From positions 252,117 through 316,116 of the forward strand of contig NZ_VDGH01000001.1 in NCBI RefSeq assembly GCF_006861795.1: 64,000 nucleotides of DNA, in the 5' to 3' direction. A model generated the notes under the pieces. That model saw only the letters and a list, made by a program, of their open reading frames with translations, made no database searches and was not told where the DNA came from. The position numbers and the translations under genes are program-made. Of the stretch, positions 25,147 through 34,141 are shown piece by piece; position 1 is the stretch's first letter; every line of letters begins with the position of its first letter. The DNA is from Psychrobacillus lasiicapitis (GTDB lineage: Bacteria > Bacillota > Bacilli > Bacillales_A > Planococcaceae).

Positions 25147-25712
25147 TTTTTAGGCTCCTTTTTATTCGTGATTAAGTCATCCACTAATAGTTCTGCTGCT
25201 TTTCTATATGCATTGCTCATATTGGCAAGAGAATTGATAAACAATAAGTGTTTCAATTCCTCATCCATATCAAATTGATCAATTTCCTTTTCATGAGCTT
25301 TTATTTCTTCTAAAAAACTTTGCGCATTGCTTTGCTGCAAGGCGACTGAATACGAATAAAAATCCTCTAAATTGAAGTTTTCACTCATTATTTTTTCATT
25401 GATTGGATCCATTGTGGTCTTTATATCATTAATAGATAGGGCACCCTTCAATTGATAGATTAAACTTATTAACATAAGGTGCTGCTTGGAATATTTTTTG
25501 TTTTTTATTGGGATAAATAATTTTCCTTTTGCATAGTTATTGATCATCGTTTTGGTTAATACCTTTTCCTCATCGTTTCGTAAAGTTGGACCAAATTTAG
25601 AATCAAACAATTGAATAACCTGATCCATATAAAGATCGATATCTGGTATTTCTTCCGCATGAATAGTAGCTTCAAGTCCAAGTCTATTGATGAGTTCATC
25701 TGATTTGTTCAT
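25143..25712 (-). CDS. DUF1836 family protein, putative regulator
   Basis: The 189-residue soluble helical protein begins MNKSDELINRLGLEATIHAE. The region DEEKVLTKTMINNYAKGKLFI resembles the MerR-like helix-turn-helix at the start of DUF1836 proteins (here LTKTMINNYAK). The start at 25712 is set by GGAGGAA; the frame from 25754 lacks a ribosome site. It is the first gene of a pair with the amidohydrolase and may control it, which is inference from coupling only. Confidence 0.75.
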   Translation of the reverse strand: MNKSDELINRLGLEATIHAEEIPDIDLYMDQVIQLFDSKFGPTLRNDEEKVLTKTMINNYAKGKLFIPIKNKKYSKQHLMLISLIYQLKGALSINDIKTTMDPINEKIMSENFNLEDFYSYSVALQQSNAQSFLEEIKAHEKEIDQFDMDEELKHLLFINSLANMSNAYRKAAELLVDDLITNKKEPKK

Positions 25713-25773
25713 GTTAAATTCCTCCGATACTAGCTTGTTATTATCGTATCTCAAAAATAGTTTTCAGTAAACA

Positions 25774-25802
25774 TTGACTATTTATTGATATGAGTATATT
25801 AT
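25774..25802 (+). promoter_or_regulatory. Sigma-A promoter of the hemolysin III gene
   Basis: -35 TTGACT (25774), a 17-bp spacer and -10 TATTAT (25797), about 45 bp before the start codon. Confidence 0.7.
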
Positions 25803-25846
25803 ATTAAGTAGTTATTGAAACTACATAATGTCATGGGGGTATTCTA

Positions 25847-26494
25847 ATGGAGAAGTATATAAGAGAACCATTTAACGGATTATCACATCTTTTTGGGGCA
25901 ATACTTGGTGTTTTTGCTTTAATCGCCATGATTATGAAAGGTATTGCACTAGAAGCATCAGGTTTAACAATTACCGCACTTGTTCTATTTGGAGTGAGCA
26001 TGATATTATTGTACGCTTCGTCGGCCACCTATCATATGGTTATCGCTAAGGATCATGTAATTCATCAGTTACGACGATTGGATCATTCAATGATCTATTT
26101 ATTGATAGCAGGGACCTATGCCCCGTTTTGTTTAATCGCTTTAAAAGGTACTACTGGTTATACGTTATTCAGTATTATCTCCATAATGGCGGTTAGTGGG
26201 ATATTGTTTAAGATGATATGGTTCAACTGTCCAAGATGGATTTCTACCGCTTTATATATTGGAATGGGATGGATTATTGTTATTTTGGCTTCTCCACTCG
26301 CGGGAGTACTCGGGACACAAGGTCTCTTTTTTCTAATACTAGGTGGAATTTTTTATACGATCGGTGGGGTTATTTACGGTATCAAGCCTAATATCCCTTT
26401 TATTAAAAAGTTAGGATTCCATGAAATTTTTCATATTTTCATCTTACTTGGGACAATTAGTCACTTTATCTGCGTATTTGTCTACGTGATTTAA
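25847..26494 (+). CDS. yplQ: Hemolysin III family membrane protein
   Basis: The 215-residue seven-helix membrane protein belongs to the PAQR/TrhA (hemolysin III) family. The conserved metal-site residues are visible: SSATYH (helix 2 end), RLDHSMIYLLIAGTYAPF, and GFHEIFHIFILLGTISHF near the C-terminus. In B. subtilis YplQ the family has been linked to membrane fluidity control rather than hemolysis. The start ATG at 25847 follows a weak GGGGGT. It has a clear promoter and a bidirectional terminator, so it is a single-gene unit. Confidence 0.92.
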   Translation: MEKYIREPFNGLSHLFGAILGVFALIAMIMKGIALEASGLTITALVLFGVSMILLYASSATYHMVIAKDHVIHQLRRLDHSMIYLLIAGTYAPFCLIALKGTTGYTLFSIISIMAVSGILFKMIWFNCPRWISTALYIGMGWIIVILASPLAGVLGTQGLFFLILGGIFYTIGGVIYGIKPNIPFIKKLGFHEIFHIFILLGTISHFICVFVYVI

Positions 26495-26497
26495 CAT

Positions 26498-26535
26498 AAA
26501 AACGCCCTTTTGCACACAAGAAAAGGGCGTTTTTG
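26498..26535. terminator. Bidirectional terminator
   Basis: AAAACGCCCTTTT and AAAAGGGCGTTTT form a 13-bp stem between the hemolysin III and OsmC genes. Confidence 0.9.
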
Positions 26536-26536
26536 A

Positions 26537-26983
26537 TTATTTTTTTGTATAAACGGTAATAGTTGGCTCTAGTTTTATTTCTACATTTCCTTGTATTGCA
26601 CGACTAATCATGCAAGAAGTTTCTGCTTTTTTTGCTAGTTTCTCAGTCAATGCCAGGTCCTTTTCATGCTCAATAACTATCACTGGACGATGAATAATTT
26701 TTTTATATGTAAATACGCCATTGGAGACATCTACGACTGCAGTTGACTCCATATCTAGTGCATGCTTAACAATTTTACTACGTTCCAGCATTGCCGCAAG
26801 CGTAATAATATAACAAGTAGCAGCTGCTCCTAATAACATTTCGTCTGGATTTGTTCCAATTCCGGGTCCATCCATTTCTACTGGTATCGACACTTTTGTA
26901 TGTAAATGTTCTGCCTGAATTTCTCCGACATCATTTCTGTTGCCTGGCCAATTTGCTTTTAGATGGAAATAATGTTCAGCCAA
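26537..26983 (-). CDS. OsmC family peroxiredoxin
   Basis: The 148-residue protein reduces organic hydroperoxides using two Cys: one in LLGAAATCYIITLAAMLE and one in ETSCMISRAIQGN, at family positions. It begins L(M)AEHYFHLKANWPGNRND from a TTG at 26983, nine bases after AAAGGA; the ATG at 26992 lies within that ribosome site. The OsmC-like SACOL1771 branch shares this N-terminus. It is a single-gene unit with a shared terminator downstream. Confidence 0.85.
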   Translation of the reverse strand: MAEHYFHLKANWPGNRNDVGEIQAEHLHTKVSIPVEMDGPGIGTNPDEMLLGAAATCYIITLAAMLERSKIVKHALDMESTAVVDVSNGVFTYKKIIHRPVIVIEHEKDLALTEKLAKKAETSCMISRAIQGNVEIKLEPTITVYTKK

Positions 26984-27071
26984 TTCTATCATTCCTTTCT
27001 TGTATTTATTCAGTAGTTGGAAAAACAATCGATTTCCAGTATGATTAGAAAAGAGAAAGAAGGGATCCCTC

Positions 27072-27440
27072 TTGCTAAAAAGTCACAATAAGATTGCTGG
27101 TATTATGATTGTTTCATCGATGTTTTTACTTATTTTAGGTGTAAGATACATACTAGGTCAAGATTTAGTTATTATGAACTTCGTCGCTTTTGCTGCATTT
27201 TCAGTTGCTGTCGGGGTAATAGCAGCTGCCTTGTTAATGTATAAATTACATAAAGGGTTTTATATTTTCACGATAGGTCTTGTCATTGGATTCTTTGAGT
27301 TGTTTCGTTCATTTCTTGCTGGAACAGAAGAATTTGGTGATCTTGTTGGTATTCTTTCACTATTTATCTTTACTTCCTTTGGTTTAGTTATAGGACTGAT
27401 GGTAGAAGGTATTTTGTATATAATAAAAAAGAACAAGTAA
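27072..27440 (+). CDS. Four-helix membrane protein of unknown function
   Basis: The 122-residue protein has four predicted membrane helices and a Lys-rich C-terminus. The third and fourth helices (FYIFTIGLVIGFFELF and LFIFTSFGLVIGLMVEG) are joined by a polar loop containing LAGTEEFGD. Translation starts at a TTG at 27072 after AAGGGA. No family was recognised. It is divergent from the OsmC gene and converges on the diguanylate cyclase gene. Confidence 0.65.
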   Translation: MLKSHNKIAGIMIVSSMFLLILGVRYILGQDLVIMNFVAFAAFSVAVGVIAAALLMYKLHKGFYIFTIGLVIGFFELFRSFLAGTEEFGDLVGILSLFIFTSFGLVIGLMVEGILYIIKKNK

Positions 27441-27484
27441 AAAAGAAGTTTTTCCGCCATATTAGCGAGAAAAACTTCTTTTTT
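27439..27484. terminator. Bidirectional terminator
   Basis: AAAAAGAAGTTTTTC and GAAAAACTTCTTTTT pair with 15 bp; it overlaps both adjacent stop codons. Confidence 0.9.
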
Positions 27485-29027
27485 AAGGAGAAATAATGAT
27501 TCTATTTCTTCCTTCAGATTTTGCTACATACAATGCCTCATCAACTCGATTAAAGAGTTCATTCACGCTCTCTCTATTTGCTTTATACTCTCCAACACCT
27601 GCAGATATCGTTATCTTTCTATTTTGCGAAAGGATGCTAGCTTCTATTTCCTTACGTAGTTTTTCTGCTAGATTATACGTGTCGTCCAAAGTGCCGTTAG
27701 GTGATATAATCACAAACTCTTCTCCACCAAGTCGGACACAAACATCCTTTTCTGAAACAACAGACATCATCTTGTTCGCCAAAAATTGTAACGTCTCATC
27801 CCCTGTTTGATGGCCATATTCATCATTCACGCATTTAAAATGATCGATATCAATACTAATAATAGAAAAAGAGGTGTGTTGTTCCAATAAGTCAGCAAAG
27901 TATAACGCTGAATATCTTCTGTTTTTCAAACCAGTAAGTGGATCTGTTAATGACTGATGCTTAAAGTTCGCAACCTCTTCCTCTTGTAGCTTTCGGTAAT
28001 TAGCAATTGTTTCAGTCAGTTGTTTTGCTTCGAAATACCATGTAGAAACCTTCCCACTCACCCCCGGTACACCTTCAAAGCGCGAATTCATCGTTGATAG
28101 CGCCAAGTTTTTCAAAGGTGAAGCAAGTTTTTCTGACAATAAATAGGCTAACAAGAAAAATAGAATAACAAATGGTAATGAGTAAAAAAACATTTTTGTA
28201 ATAATTCCATTTATAGGCTCTAGACTACTCTTATAAGGAGTTTGTGAAACAACGCCCCACTTACTTTCAGGTATATATGAATAGCCAGCCAATACATGTT
28301 CACCTAGTGTATTATATATTTCTAGTGCTCCATTTTTTCTGTTCAATAAACTTTGAACCACCTTATTCTCCCGAACGCTTTCTCCAATTCTTACTATGTT
28401 AGGATGATAGATTAATGTTCCCTCTTCATCAACTACGAAAACATAGGAACCATCTTGACTAAAATGTTCCGCTAAAATGCTTTGAATGAAATTATCTTCT
28501 TGCAAATAAATCGAACCATTTAACATCCCCAGGTATGTACCCGAATCATCAAATAATGGTGTGGACACAAGTATTAATAGCCGCCCTGTTACAGCTTTAT
28601 ACGGCTTTGTAATAATTTTTTCTTTTTTACGCAGAGCTTCTTCCACTCCCGGGGAGTCTATTTTCTCACCCGCAATACCTACGTTCGGAGAGGTTGCTAT
28701 CGCGATACTATCACTTCCAATTACAGAAAGTGAATTAAAGTTTTTACCGCTTATTAATAATTGGTTTAAAATTTTAGTTAATTCTTCAGGGTTATCGATA
28801 TGTCCAATTACATCAGGTTTTCTCGCTTCAAGATTCGCTTCCATTGCTTTAAAAACTTCTTGAGACAATTTCCCTAGTTTCAGTGCATACATTTCATTTT
28901 GCTCTAATGATTTTTCAATCAAACTTTTTTTCGTTACTAGATAACTAGAAAAAAGGGAACTACTTAAAATGGCTATCATTGTAAAAGTAGTCAGTGTAAG
29001 TATCCAAAATTTAAGTGTTTTGTTCAT
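27483..29027 (-). CDS. Diguanylate cyclase with extracellular dCache sensor
   Basis: The 514-residue membrane protein has helix 1 at about residues 7-30, an extracellular double-Cache sensor (about 35-275), helix 2 near 280-305 and a C-terminal GGDEF domain. The active site is RLGGEEF (intact, GGEEF type), with DIDHFKCVNDEYGH for metal binding, so it should make cyclic di-GMP. No RxxD inhibitory site is visible just before GGEEF. No clear HAMP is seen; a short linker joins sensor and cyclase. The start ATG at 29027 follows GAAGGGGA. The ligand is unknown. Confidence 0.9.
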   Translation of the reverse strand: MNKTLKFWILTLTTFTMIAILSSSLFSSYLVTKKSLIEKSLEQNEMYALKLGKLSQEVFKAMEANLEARKPDVIGHIDNPEELTKILNQLLISGKNFNSLSVIGSDSIAIATSPNVGIAGEKIDSPGVEEALRKKEKIITKPYKAVTGRLLILVSTPLFDDSGTYLGMLNGSIYLQEDNFIQSILAEHFSQDGSYVFVVDEEGTLIYHPNIVRIGESVRENKVVQSLLNRKNGALEIYNTLGEHVLAGYSYIPESKWGVVSQTPYKSSLEPINGIITKMFFYSLPFVILFFLLAYLLSEKLASPLKNLALSTMNSRFEGVPGVSGKVSTWYFEAKQLTETIANYRKLQEEEVANFKHQSLTDPLTGLKNRRYSALYFADLLEQHTSFSIISIDIDHFKCVNDEYGHQTGDETLQFLANKMMSVVSEKDVCVRLGGEEFVIISPNGTLDDTYNLAEKLRKEIEASILSQNRKITISAGVGEYKANRESVNELFNRVDEALYVAKSEGRNRIIISP

Positions 29028-29118
29028 TTTATTTTCCCCTTCAAAAAGCATTCCAAATCATTATAGCATTTGAACTACCGTTTCCCTTCACAATTAATAC
29101 TTTTACAATTAAAAAATT

Positions 29119-29250
29119 ATTGGATTGTAGCGAAGGGGTGGCGACTCCGGCGGGAACAGTACGAGCTGAAAGCCCCGCAGGAGCGGGAGCTCCGAGGAGA
29201 TTGAAGCCGTGCCCGCGGAAAGCGTCCACCCTATAGCGGTAATCCCAGCG
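29119..29250 (+). repeat. GC-rich dispersed element E1
   Basis: The element begins ATTGGATTGTAGCGAAGG and ends near AGCGGTAATCCCAGCG. It is nearly identical to the reverse complement of 62484-62615 (E2) and related to E3. Internal blocks shared by all three include GCGGGA, CCCCGCAGGAG and GCGTCC. It is strongly GC-rich compared with the surrounding DNA. I recall similar dispersed sequences in other Bacillaceae but know no agreed name. Confidence 0.85.
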
Positions 29251-29329
29251 GACACTTTATTCAACTCACTACCGCGCAGTTCCCCTATACTATTAGACAA
29301 GCCATAGAGCTTATAATCTCCTAAACCAT

Positions 29330-29371
29330 AAAAAAACTTTCACCAAGTTACTAGAACTTAGTGAAAGTTTC
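29330..29371 (-). terminator. Terminator of liv operon copy 1
   Basis: AAACTTTCAC and GTGAAAGTTT pair, with an inner AAGTT/AACTT helix; the minus strand continues TTTTTTATG. Confidence 0.85.
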
Positions 29372-29376
29372 GTTGA

Positions 29377-30090
29377 CTAATGGCCACCTAAATATGCTTG
29401 ACGTACTTCTTCACTTGCTTGTAAATCTTTTGCGGGCCCCGACAGAACAACTCTACCAGTTTCGATTACATAGCCACGACTTGCTACAGAAAGCGCCATA
29501 TTTGCGTTTTGTTCGACCAATAAAACGGTTGTGCCATCTCGATTAATATCTTCAATTACTTGGAAGATTGTTTTAACCATTAAAGGAGCTAACCCCATGG
29601 ATGGTTCATCTAGTAAAACTAGTTTGGGCTTCGCCATAATAGCACGACCCATTGCGAGCATTTGTTGCTCTCCACCGGAAAGTGTACCTGAAAGTTGTTT
29701 TTTACGTTCTAATAGTCTTGGGAAAATCTCATACACTTTTTGCATATCACTATGGATTCCCGCTTTATCCTTTCGTAAAAACGCACCTAATTCTAAGTTT
29801 TCTTCTACTGTAAGATTGGCGAATACACGACGTCCTTCTGGAACATGTGAAATTCCTGACTTTACAATCGTTTGCGCTTGTTTACCCGAGATAGATTTAT
29901 TAAGAAATTCTATTTTTCCTTTTTTCGGTTTTAGTAGTCCCGACAAAGTTTTCAACAATGTACTTTTCCCAGCACCGTTTGCACCAATTAAAGTTACAAT
30001 TTCTCCTTCATTTACTTCAATTGATACATCTTTAAGCGCTTGAATGTTCCCATAAAACACATCTATATTTTCTACTTTAAGCATTGACAT
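29377..30090 (-). CDS. livF: Branched-chain amino acid ABC transporter ATPase LivF, copy 1
   Basis: The 237-residue ATPase is one of two energising subunits of the importer. It shows Walker A GANGAGKST, signature LSGGEQQML and Walker B LVLLDEPSMGLAPL, the last a LivF hallmark. It differs from copy 2 (34573) at about seven residues. The gene overlaps livG by 14 bases and ends the operon. In the terminal 290 bp the two copies differ by only about five bases, while upstream parts differ more, suggesting gene conversion. Confidence 0.93.
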   Translation of the reverse strand: MSMLKVENIDVFYGNIQALKDVSIEVNEGEIVTLIGANGAGKSTLLKTLSGLLKPKKGKIEFLNKSISGKQAQTIVKSGISHVPEGRRVFANLTVEENLELGAFLRKDKAGIHSDMQKVYEIFPRLLERKKQLSGTLSGGEQQMLAMGRAIMAKPKLVLLDEPSMGLAPLMVKTIFQVIEDINRDGTTVLLVEQNANMALSVASRGYVIETGRVVLSGPAKDLQASEEVRQAYLGGH

Positions 30091-30865
30091 CGTGAACTTC
30101 CTCCCCTAAATAAGCCTCAATAACCTTAGGATGGTTTCGAATCACTTCAGGTGATCCTTCCGCAAGAAGCTGGCCATGGTCGAGTACATAAATTCGTTCA
30201 CAAACACCCATGACTAAATTCATATCGTGTTCGATTAGTAAAATGGTCAAATCAAACTTATTACGAATAAACGCGATTAAGTCCATTAAATCTTTTGTTT
30301 CTTGCGGGTTCATCCCAGCTGCCGGTTCATCTAATAAAAGAAGTTTTGGATTGGCTGCTAATGCACGAGCGATTTCTAATCTTCTTTGCTGTCCATACGG
30401 TAAATTCTTTGCTAGCTCATCCTTATACTTGTCTAAACTAAAAATCTTCAGGAATTCTATCGATTTTTCTTCCATTTCTTTTTCACCAGAAAAATGGGAA
30501 GGTAGTCTTAAAATAGAACTTATAATAGAATGCTTAGCAATGGAGTGATACGCAACTTTTACGTTATCTAAAACAGAAAGTTCATTAAAAAGGCGGATAT
30601 TTTGGAATGTTCGGCTAACCCCTTTTCTAGTTACCTTGAAAGGAGGTAACCCATTAATCCGTTCACCATTAAAAAGAATATCTCCTTCAGTAGGAACATA
30701 AACTCCAGTTAACAAGTTAAAACTAGTCGTTTTCCCAGCACCATTTGGACCAATCAGACCAACTAATTCTCCCTGATTTAATACCATGTTTAAGTTTTGG
30801 ACAGCCTTTAAACCACCAAACTGAATACCGGTATTTTTTACTTCTAGTAAAGGCTTATTTTTCAT
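30077..30865 (-). CDS. livG: Branched-chain amino acid ABC transporter ATPase LivG, copy 1
   Basis: The 262-residue ATPase subunit has GPNGAGKTTSFN, the LivG-type insertion around RLPSHFSGEKEMEE, signature LPYGQQRRLEIAR and Walker B LLLLDEPAAGMNPQET. It pairs with LivF to drive import. It overlaps livM by 11 bases upstream and livF by 14 downstream. Copy 2 differs mainly in the YHSIAKHSI and FSGEKEM segment. Confidence 0.93.
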   Translation of the reverse strand: MKNKPLLEVKNTGIQFGGLKAVQNLNMVLNQGELVGLIGPNGAGKTTSFNLLTGVYVPTEGDILFNGERINGLPPFKVTRKGVSRTFQNIRLFNELSVLDNVKVAYHSIAKHSIISSILRLPSHFSGEKEMEEKSIEFLKIFSLDKYKDELAKNLPYGQQRRLEIARALAANPKLLLLDEPAAGMNPQETKDLMDLIAFIRNKFDLTILLIEHDMNLVMGVCERIYVLDHGQLLAEGSPEVIRNHPKVIEAYLGEEVHDVNA

Positions 30866-31805
30866 GTTGACCGCCTCCTTTTGGCGTTCTCCAAAGTTTG
30901 AAGTAATCTGTAATTTCCATTGTACCCATTAATCCCTTAGGTCTATATAACATTACGATAATTAATACAAGACTATAGATAATCATTCGAGTTTCAGGAT
31001 ATCCTTGAAGATAGGTAGAGACTATCGTCAAAAGAATTGCTGAAAGAACAGCACCAGATAGACTTCCAAGACCACCTAGAACAACGAATATAAGAATATC
31101 AAAAGACTTTAAAAAGCCGAATTGACTTGGTTGGATAATATAAAAGTTATGGGAAAATAAGGCACCTGCCACTCCTGCAAAGAATGAACCGATGGCAAAT
31201 GCGATGACTTTATAATACGTAGTATTTATCCCCATCGCATCCGAAGCGATTTCATTTTCCCTTACGGAGATAGCCGCTAAACCATGTCTCGAGTTGGTAA
31301 AATTGACGATAACTACAAGGGTAATAACGAGACAAACAAACGCATATGTCCAAGTAGTTAAGTGAGAAACTTGCATCCCAGCAGCGCCGCCTACAGCATC
31401 AATATTTAAGAACACAATTCGAATGATCTCTGCAAATCCAAGTGTTGCAATTGCCAAGTAATCCCCTTTTAATCTTAAACTTGGAATTCCTACAATTAGT
31501 CCAGCTAATGCTGCAACAACCCCACCTACAATTATCGCTACGGCAAATGGTAATTGTAATTTCATCGTTATGATTGCGGATACGTATGCACCTACAGCTA
31601 AAAATCCAGCATGACCAATAGAAAATTGACCTGTAATCCCAATAACCAAATGTAGGCTAACTGCTAAAATAATGTTAATGGCGATAAGTATGAGCGTATT
31701 AGAATAAAATTGATTCATCATCTCAGTTGAAATTAGGACTTGGATGACTACATACACCAATACAGCTAATAAGATAAATGGCCAAAACTGTTTAGACTTT
31801 TTCAT
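30855..31805 (-). CDS. livM: Branched-chain amino acid permease LivM, copy 1
   Basis: The 316-residue permease has about eight to nine membrane helices and the LivM signature GQFSIGHAGFLAVGAY plus the cytoplasmic coupling helix GLAAISVRENEIASDAMGIN. With LivH it forms the membrane channel. The ATG at 31805 gives MKKSKQFWPF. It sits 13 bases after livH and overlaps livG, in the usual K-H-M-G-F order. Copy 2 starts at the equivalent ATG at 37001. Confidence 0.93.
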   Translation of the reverse strand: MKKSKQFWPFILLAVLVYVVIQVLISTEMMNQFYSNTLILIAINIILAVSLHLVIGITGQFSIGHAGFLAVGAYVSAIITMKLQLPFAVAIIVGGVVAALAGLIVGIPSLRLKGDYLAIATLGFAEIIRIVFLNIDAVGGAAGMQVSHLTTWTYAFVCLVITLVVIVNFTNSRHGLAAISVRENEIASDAMGINTTYYKVIAFAIGSFFAGVAGALFSHNFYIIQPSQFGFLKSFDILIFVVLGGLGSLSGAVLSAILLTIVSTYLQGYPETRMIIYSLVLIIVMLYRPKGLMGTMEITDYFKLWRTPKGGGQHEK

Positions 31806-31818
31806 CTCTATTCACCAC

Positions 31819-32694
31819 CTACACTTTCTCCCGTGTATTTTTGCCAAAGATGCCAGAAGGTCTGAAAATCAGAATCAAGATAAGGATAATAAATGCCGCG
31901 GCGTCTCTCCATAAAGAGAAGCCTAGAGCACTAACAATCGTTTCTACAACTCCAAGTACCAGACCGCCAACCATTGCTCCAGGAATTATCCCAATTCCTC
32001 CAAGAACCGCGGCAACAAATGCTTTCAATCCTGGAATAACACCCATCAAAGGATCAATCTTTGTGTAATACACTCCAAAAATTACACCAGCAGCACCTGC
32101 TAAAGCAGAACCAATAGCAAATGTTGCAGAAATCGTATTATCTACATTAATCCCCATAAGCTTCGCAGCTTCAACATCATGTGATACAGCACGCATCGCT
32201 TTTCCTGTTTTCGTTTTATGTACGATAAATTGTAGCAAGATCATAAGAACGACAGAAACAGAAAGAATTAATACAGATTGTATACTGATTTGAGCTCCTA
32301 AAATACTAAATGTTTTGTTGGAGAAAATATTTGGATATGCTTCTGGTTGAGCTCCACGTATATAAATTACGCCGTATTCTATTAATAAAGATACACCAAT
32401 CGCTGTTATAAGAGCTGCAATCCGTGTAGCACTACGTAAACGTTTATATGCAATACGTTCGATAATTACTCCAAATAAGGCACAAGCTACCATAGAAATG
32501 ATTAGCGCAGGGAAAAATCCTAGTCCAAAAACAGTAATCGAGTAAAAACCGATAAACGAGCCTACCATAAACACGTCACCATGTGCAAAGTTGATTAATT
32601 TAATAATGCCATACACCATCGTGTAACCGAGGGCGATTAACGCGTATATACTTCCGAGTGAAATACCGTTAATCAATTGTTGTATCCATTCCAT
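31819..32694 (-). CDS. livH: Branched-chain amino acid permease LivH, copy 1
   Basis: The 291-residue permease has about eight helices, the signature INFAHGDVFMVG and the coupling segment GKAMRAVSHDVEAAKLMGIN. It begins MEWIQQLINGISLGSIYAL. The C-terminal half is identical in protein to copy 2, and about 260 bp of DNA (near 31925-32195) match copy 2 almost base for base. Flanking parts differ at many third positions. It is separated from livK by a hairpin that may lower expression of the permease relative to the binding protein. Confidence 0.93.
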   Translation of the reverse strand: MEWIQQLINGISLGSIYALIALGYTMVYGIIKLINFAHGDVFMVGSFIGFYSITVFGLGFFPALIISMVACALFGVIIERIAYKRLRSATRIAALITAIGVSLLIEYGVIYIRGAQPEAYPNIFSNKTFSILGAQISIQSVLILSVSVVLMILLQFIVHKTKTGKAMRAVSHDVEAAKLMGINVDNTISATFAIGSALAGAAGVIFGVYYTKIDPLMGVIPGLKAFVAAVLGGIGIIPGAMVGGLVLGVVETIVSALGFSLWRDAAAFIILILILIFRPSGIFGKNTREKV

Positions 32695-32739
32695 GAAGTT
32701 TCACTCCCTTATGCATTTATTTTCTTTTTAAATACAGAA

Positions 32740-32763
32740 AAGGAGGGATATCAATCCCTCCCA
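32740..32763 (-). other. Intercistronic hairpin between livK and livH, copy 1
   Basis: GGAGGGAT and ATCCCTCC pair, followed on the minus strand by TTTTCT. It probably acts as partial terminator or protects the livK mRNA. The same hairpin is found in copy 2. Confidence 0.65.
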
Positions 32764-32778
32764 TTTTACGGCTTTATC

Positions 32779-33957
32779 TTAAGGATTAACTTTTGTATTA
32801 AATACTTGTTTTCCATCTACGAATTCTAAGATTGTAGCCGATTTAACTGGATGATGGTTTTCATCCACCGAGTATAAACCTGTTACTAGATCTAGATTAT
32901 CTGTAGCTTTTAAAGCATCCTTAATTTTTGTTCCATCTGTAGAACCTGCACGCTCAATTGCATCTTTCAATAAGTAAACTGTGTCATATCCAAGTGCATT
33001 AAATGAGTTCGGTGATTTTCCGTATTTGTCATTAAACTTATCTGCAAATTCTTTTGCTTTTCCATCTGGATCTTCTGCAGAATAGTGATTAATAACAAAT
33101 GTGTTGTTTAATGCCTCTGCTCCGGCTAAATCAACGATAGTTGGTGAATCCCATCCATCAGCACCCATTAAAGGAACTGTAATTCCTAGTTCACGAGCTT
33201 GTTTAACGATCAATCCAACTTCTTCATAATAACCAGGAATAAAGATAAATTCTGGATTTGCTCCTTTAATACGAGTTAACGTAGATCTGAAATCTGTATC
33301 TTTTGCTACATAAGATTCTTTTTGTACGATTGTACCGCCAGCAGCTTCAAAGTCTTTAATAAAGGAAGCAGCAAGACCTTTTGCATAGTCACTCGCGTTG
33401 TCCGAATATACTGCTGCAGTTTTTACTTTCAATTCATTCGTAGCAAAGTTTGCAGCTACAGTTCCTTGGAATGGATCAATGAATGATGTACGGAATGCAT
33501 ATTCATTAACAGAACCATTATCCGCAACCGTTACAGTTGGACTAGTTCCTGATGGTGTAATCATTGGAGTTTTGCTGTCATTAGCAATCTGTACTTGCGC
33601 TACAGAGTTACCGCTTGTTGCAGGTCCAATAATCGCAGCTACTTTATCCTGACTTGTTAATTTGATCGCGGCACTTGTTGATTCAGCAGCATCCGACTTA
33701 TTGTCTACCGTTACTAATTTAATTTGTTTCCCATCAATACCACCAGCGGCATTGATTTCTTCTACTGCTAAATTAAACCCGTCGTTTTGAGATGATCCAT
33801 ATGATGCTACTGGACCAGATAGTTCAAGGTTGACACCAATTTTAATTTCGTCTCCTCCCTTAGAACTACTACCTTCTTCTCCCGCTCCACATCCTGCTAG
33901 TATTCCAACTAGTAGAGAAGAAGCAAGAAATAATGAAGCAAACTTTGATTTCTTCAT
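32779..33957 (-). CDS. livK: Branched-chain amino acid binding lipoprotein, copy 1
   Basis: The 392-residue extracellular binding protein is a lipoprotein: signal peptide MKKSKFASLFLASSLLVGIL, lipobox LAGC with Cys23. The mature part is a type I periplasmic-binding fold (ELSGPVASYG, GPATSGNSVAQV, SGTSPTVTV, GADGWDSP). It delivers an amino acid, probably Leu/Ile/Val, to LivHM. Ligand-pocket segments differ from copy 2 (GPATSGNS versus GAATSGAS; SGTSPT versus SGTSTT), so specificity may differ. The start follows AGGAGG. Confidence 0.92.
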   Translation of the reverse strand: MKKSKFASLFLASSLLVGILAGCGAGEEGSSSKGGDEIKIGVNLELSGPVASYGSSQNDGFNLAVEEINAAGGIDGKQIKLVTVDNKSDAAESTSAAIKLTSQDKVAAIIGPATSGNSVAQVQIANDSKTPMITPSGTSPTVTVADNGSVNEYAFRTSFIDPFQGTVAANFATNELKVKTAAVYSDNASDYAKGLAASFIKDFEAAGGTIVQKESYVAKDTDFRSTLTRIKGANPEFIFIPGYYEEVGLIVKQARELGITVPLMGADGWDSPTIVDLAGAEALNNTFVINHYSAEDPDGKAKEFADKFNDKYGKSPNSFNALGYDTVYLLKDAIERAGSTDGTKIKDALKATDNLDLVTGLYSVDENHHPVKSATILEFVDGKQVFNTKVNP

Positions 33958-33985
33958 TTTATTTAACCTCCTGTTTTGTTAGATA

Positions 33986-34046
33986 ATTCTGAATTTATAA
34001 GTCATACTTCTTAACTTTTATTTTTTAATAAGTAAACGCTCAGAAT
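33986..34046 (-). other. Conserved leader stem-loop of liv operon copy 1
   Basis: ATTCTGA (33986) pairs with TCAGAAT (34040); an inner CTTA/TAAG helix follows. The same outer helix is kept in copy 2, where the inner helix reads CTTACC/GGTAAG. It lies in the 5' leader between promoter and livK. Confidence 0.5.
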
Positions 34047-34074
34047 CTATCAATTTATTCGTATGAACAATCTC

Positions 34075-34103
34075 ATTGTAAAACAAAGTATTTATTCAGT
34101 CTA
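34075..34103 (-). promoter_or_regulatory. Promoter of liv operon copy 1
   Basis: On the minus strand -35 TAGACT (34098-34103), 17-bp spacer and -10 TACAAT (34075-34080). Hexamers and spacing are conserved in copy 2. Confidence 0.6.
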
Positions 34104-34126
34104 CAACAATTTTTCTCCCAGTTCTA

Positions 34127-34141
34127 AAATTTCAGAAATTA
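34127..34141. promoter_or_regulatory. Candidate CodY box, copy 1
   Basis: AAATTTCAGAAATTA matches the CodY consensus AATTTTCWGAAAATT at 12 of 15 positions. It lies just upstream of the -35. CodY controls branched-chain amino-acid uptake in Bacilli, so the site is plausible; binding is inferred. Confidence 0.5.

Larger units (their letters stand above)
29028..29376. other. Gene-free stretch with GC-rich element E1
   Basis: It contains the dispersed element E1 at 29119-29250 and the terminator of the first liv operon at 29330-29371. Open frames crossing E1 on both strands are shadows of its high GC content. Confidence 0.6.
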
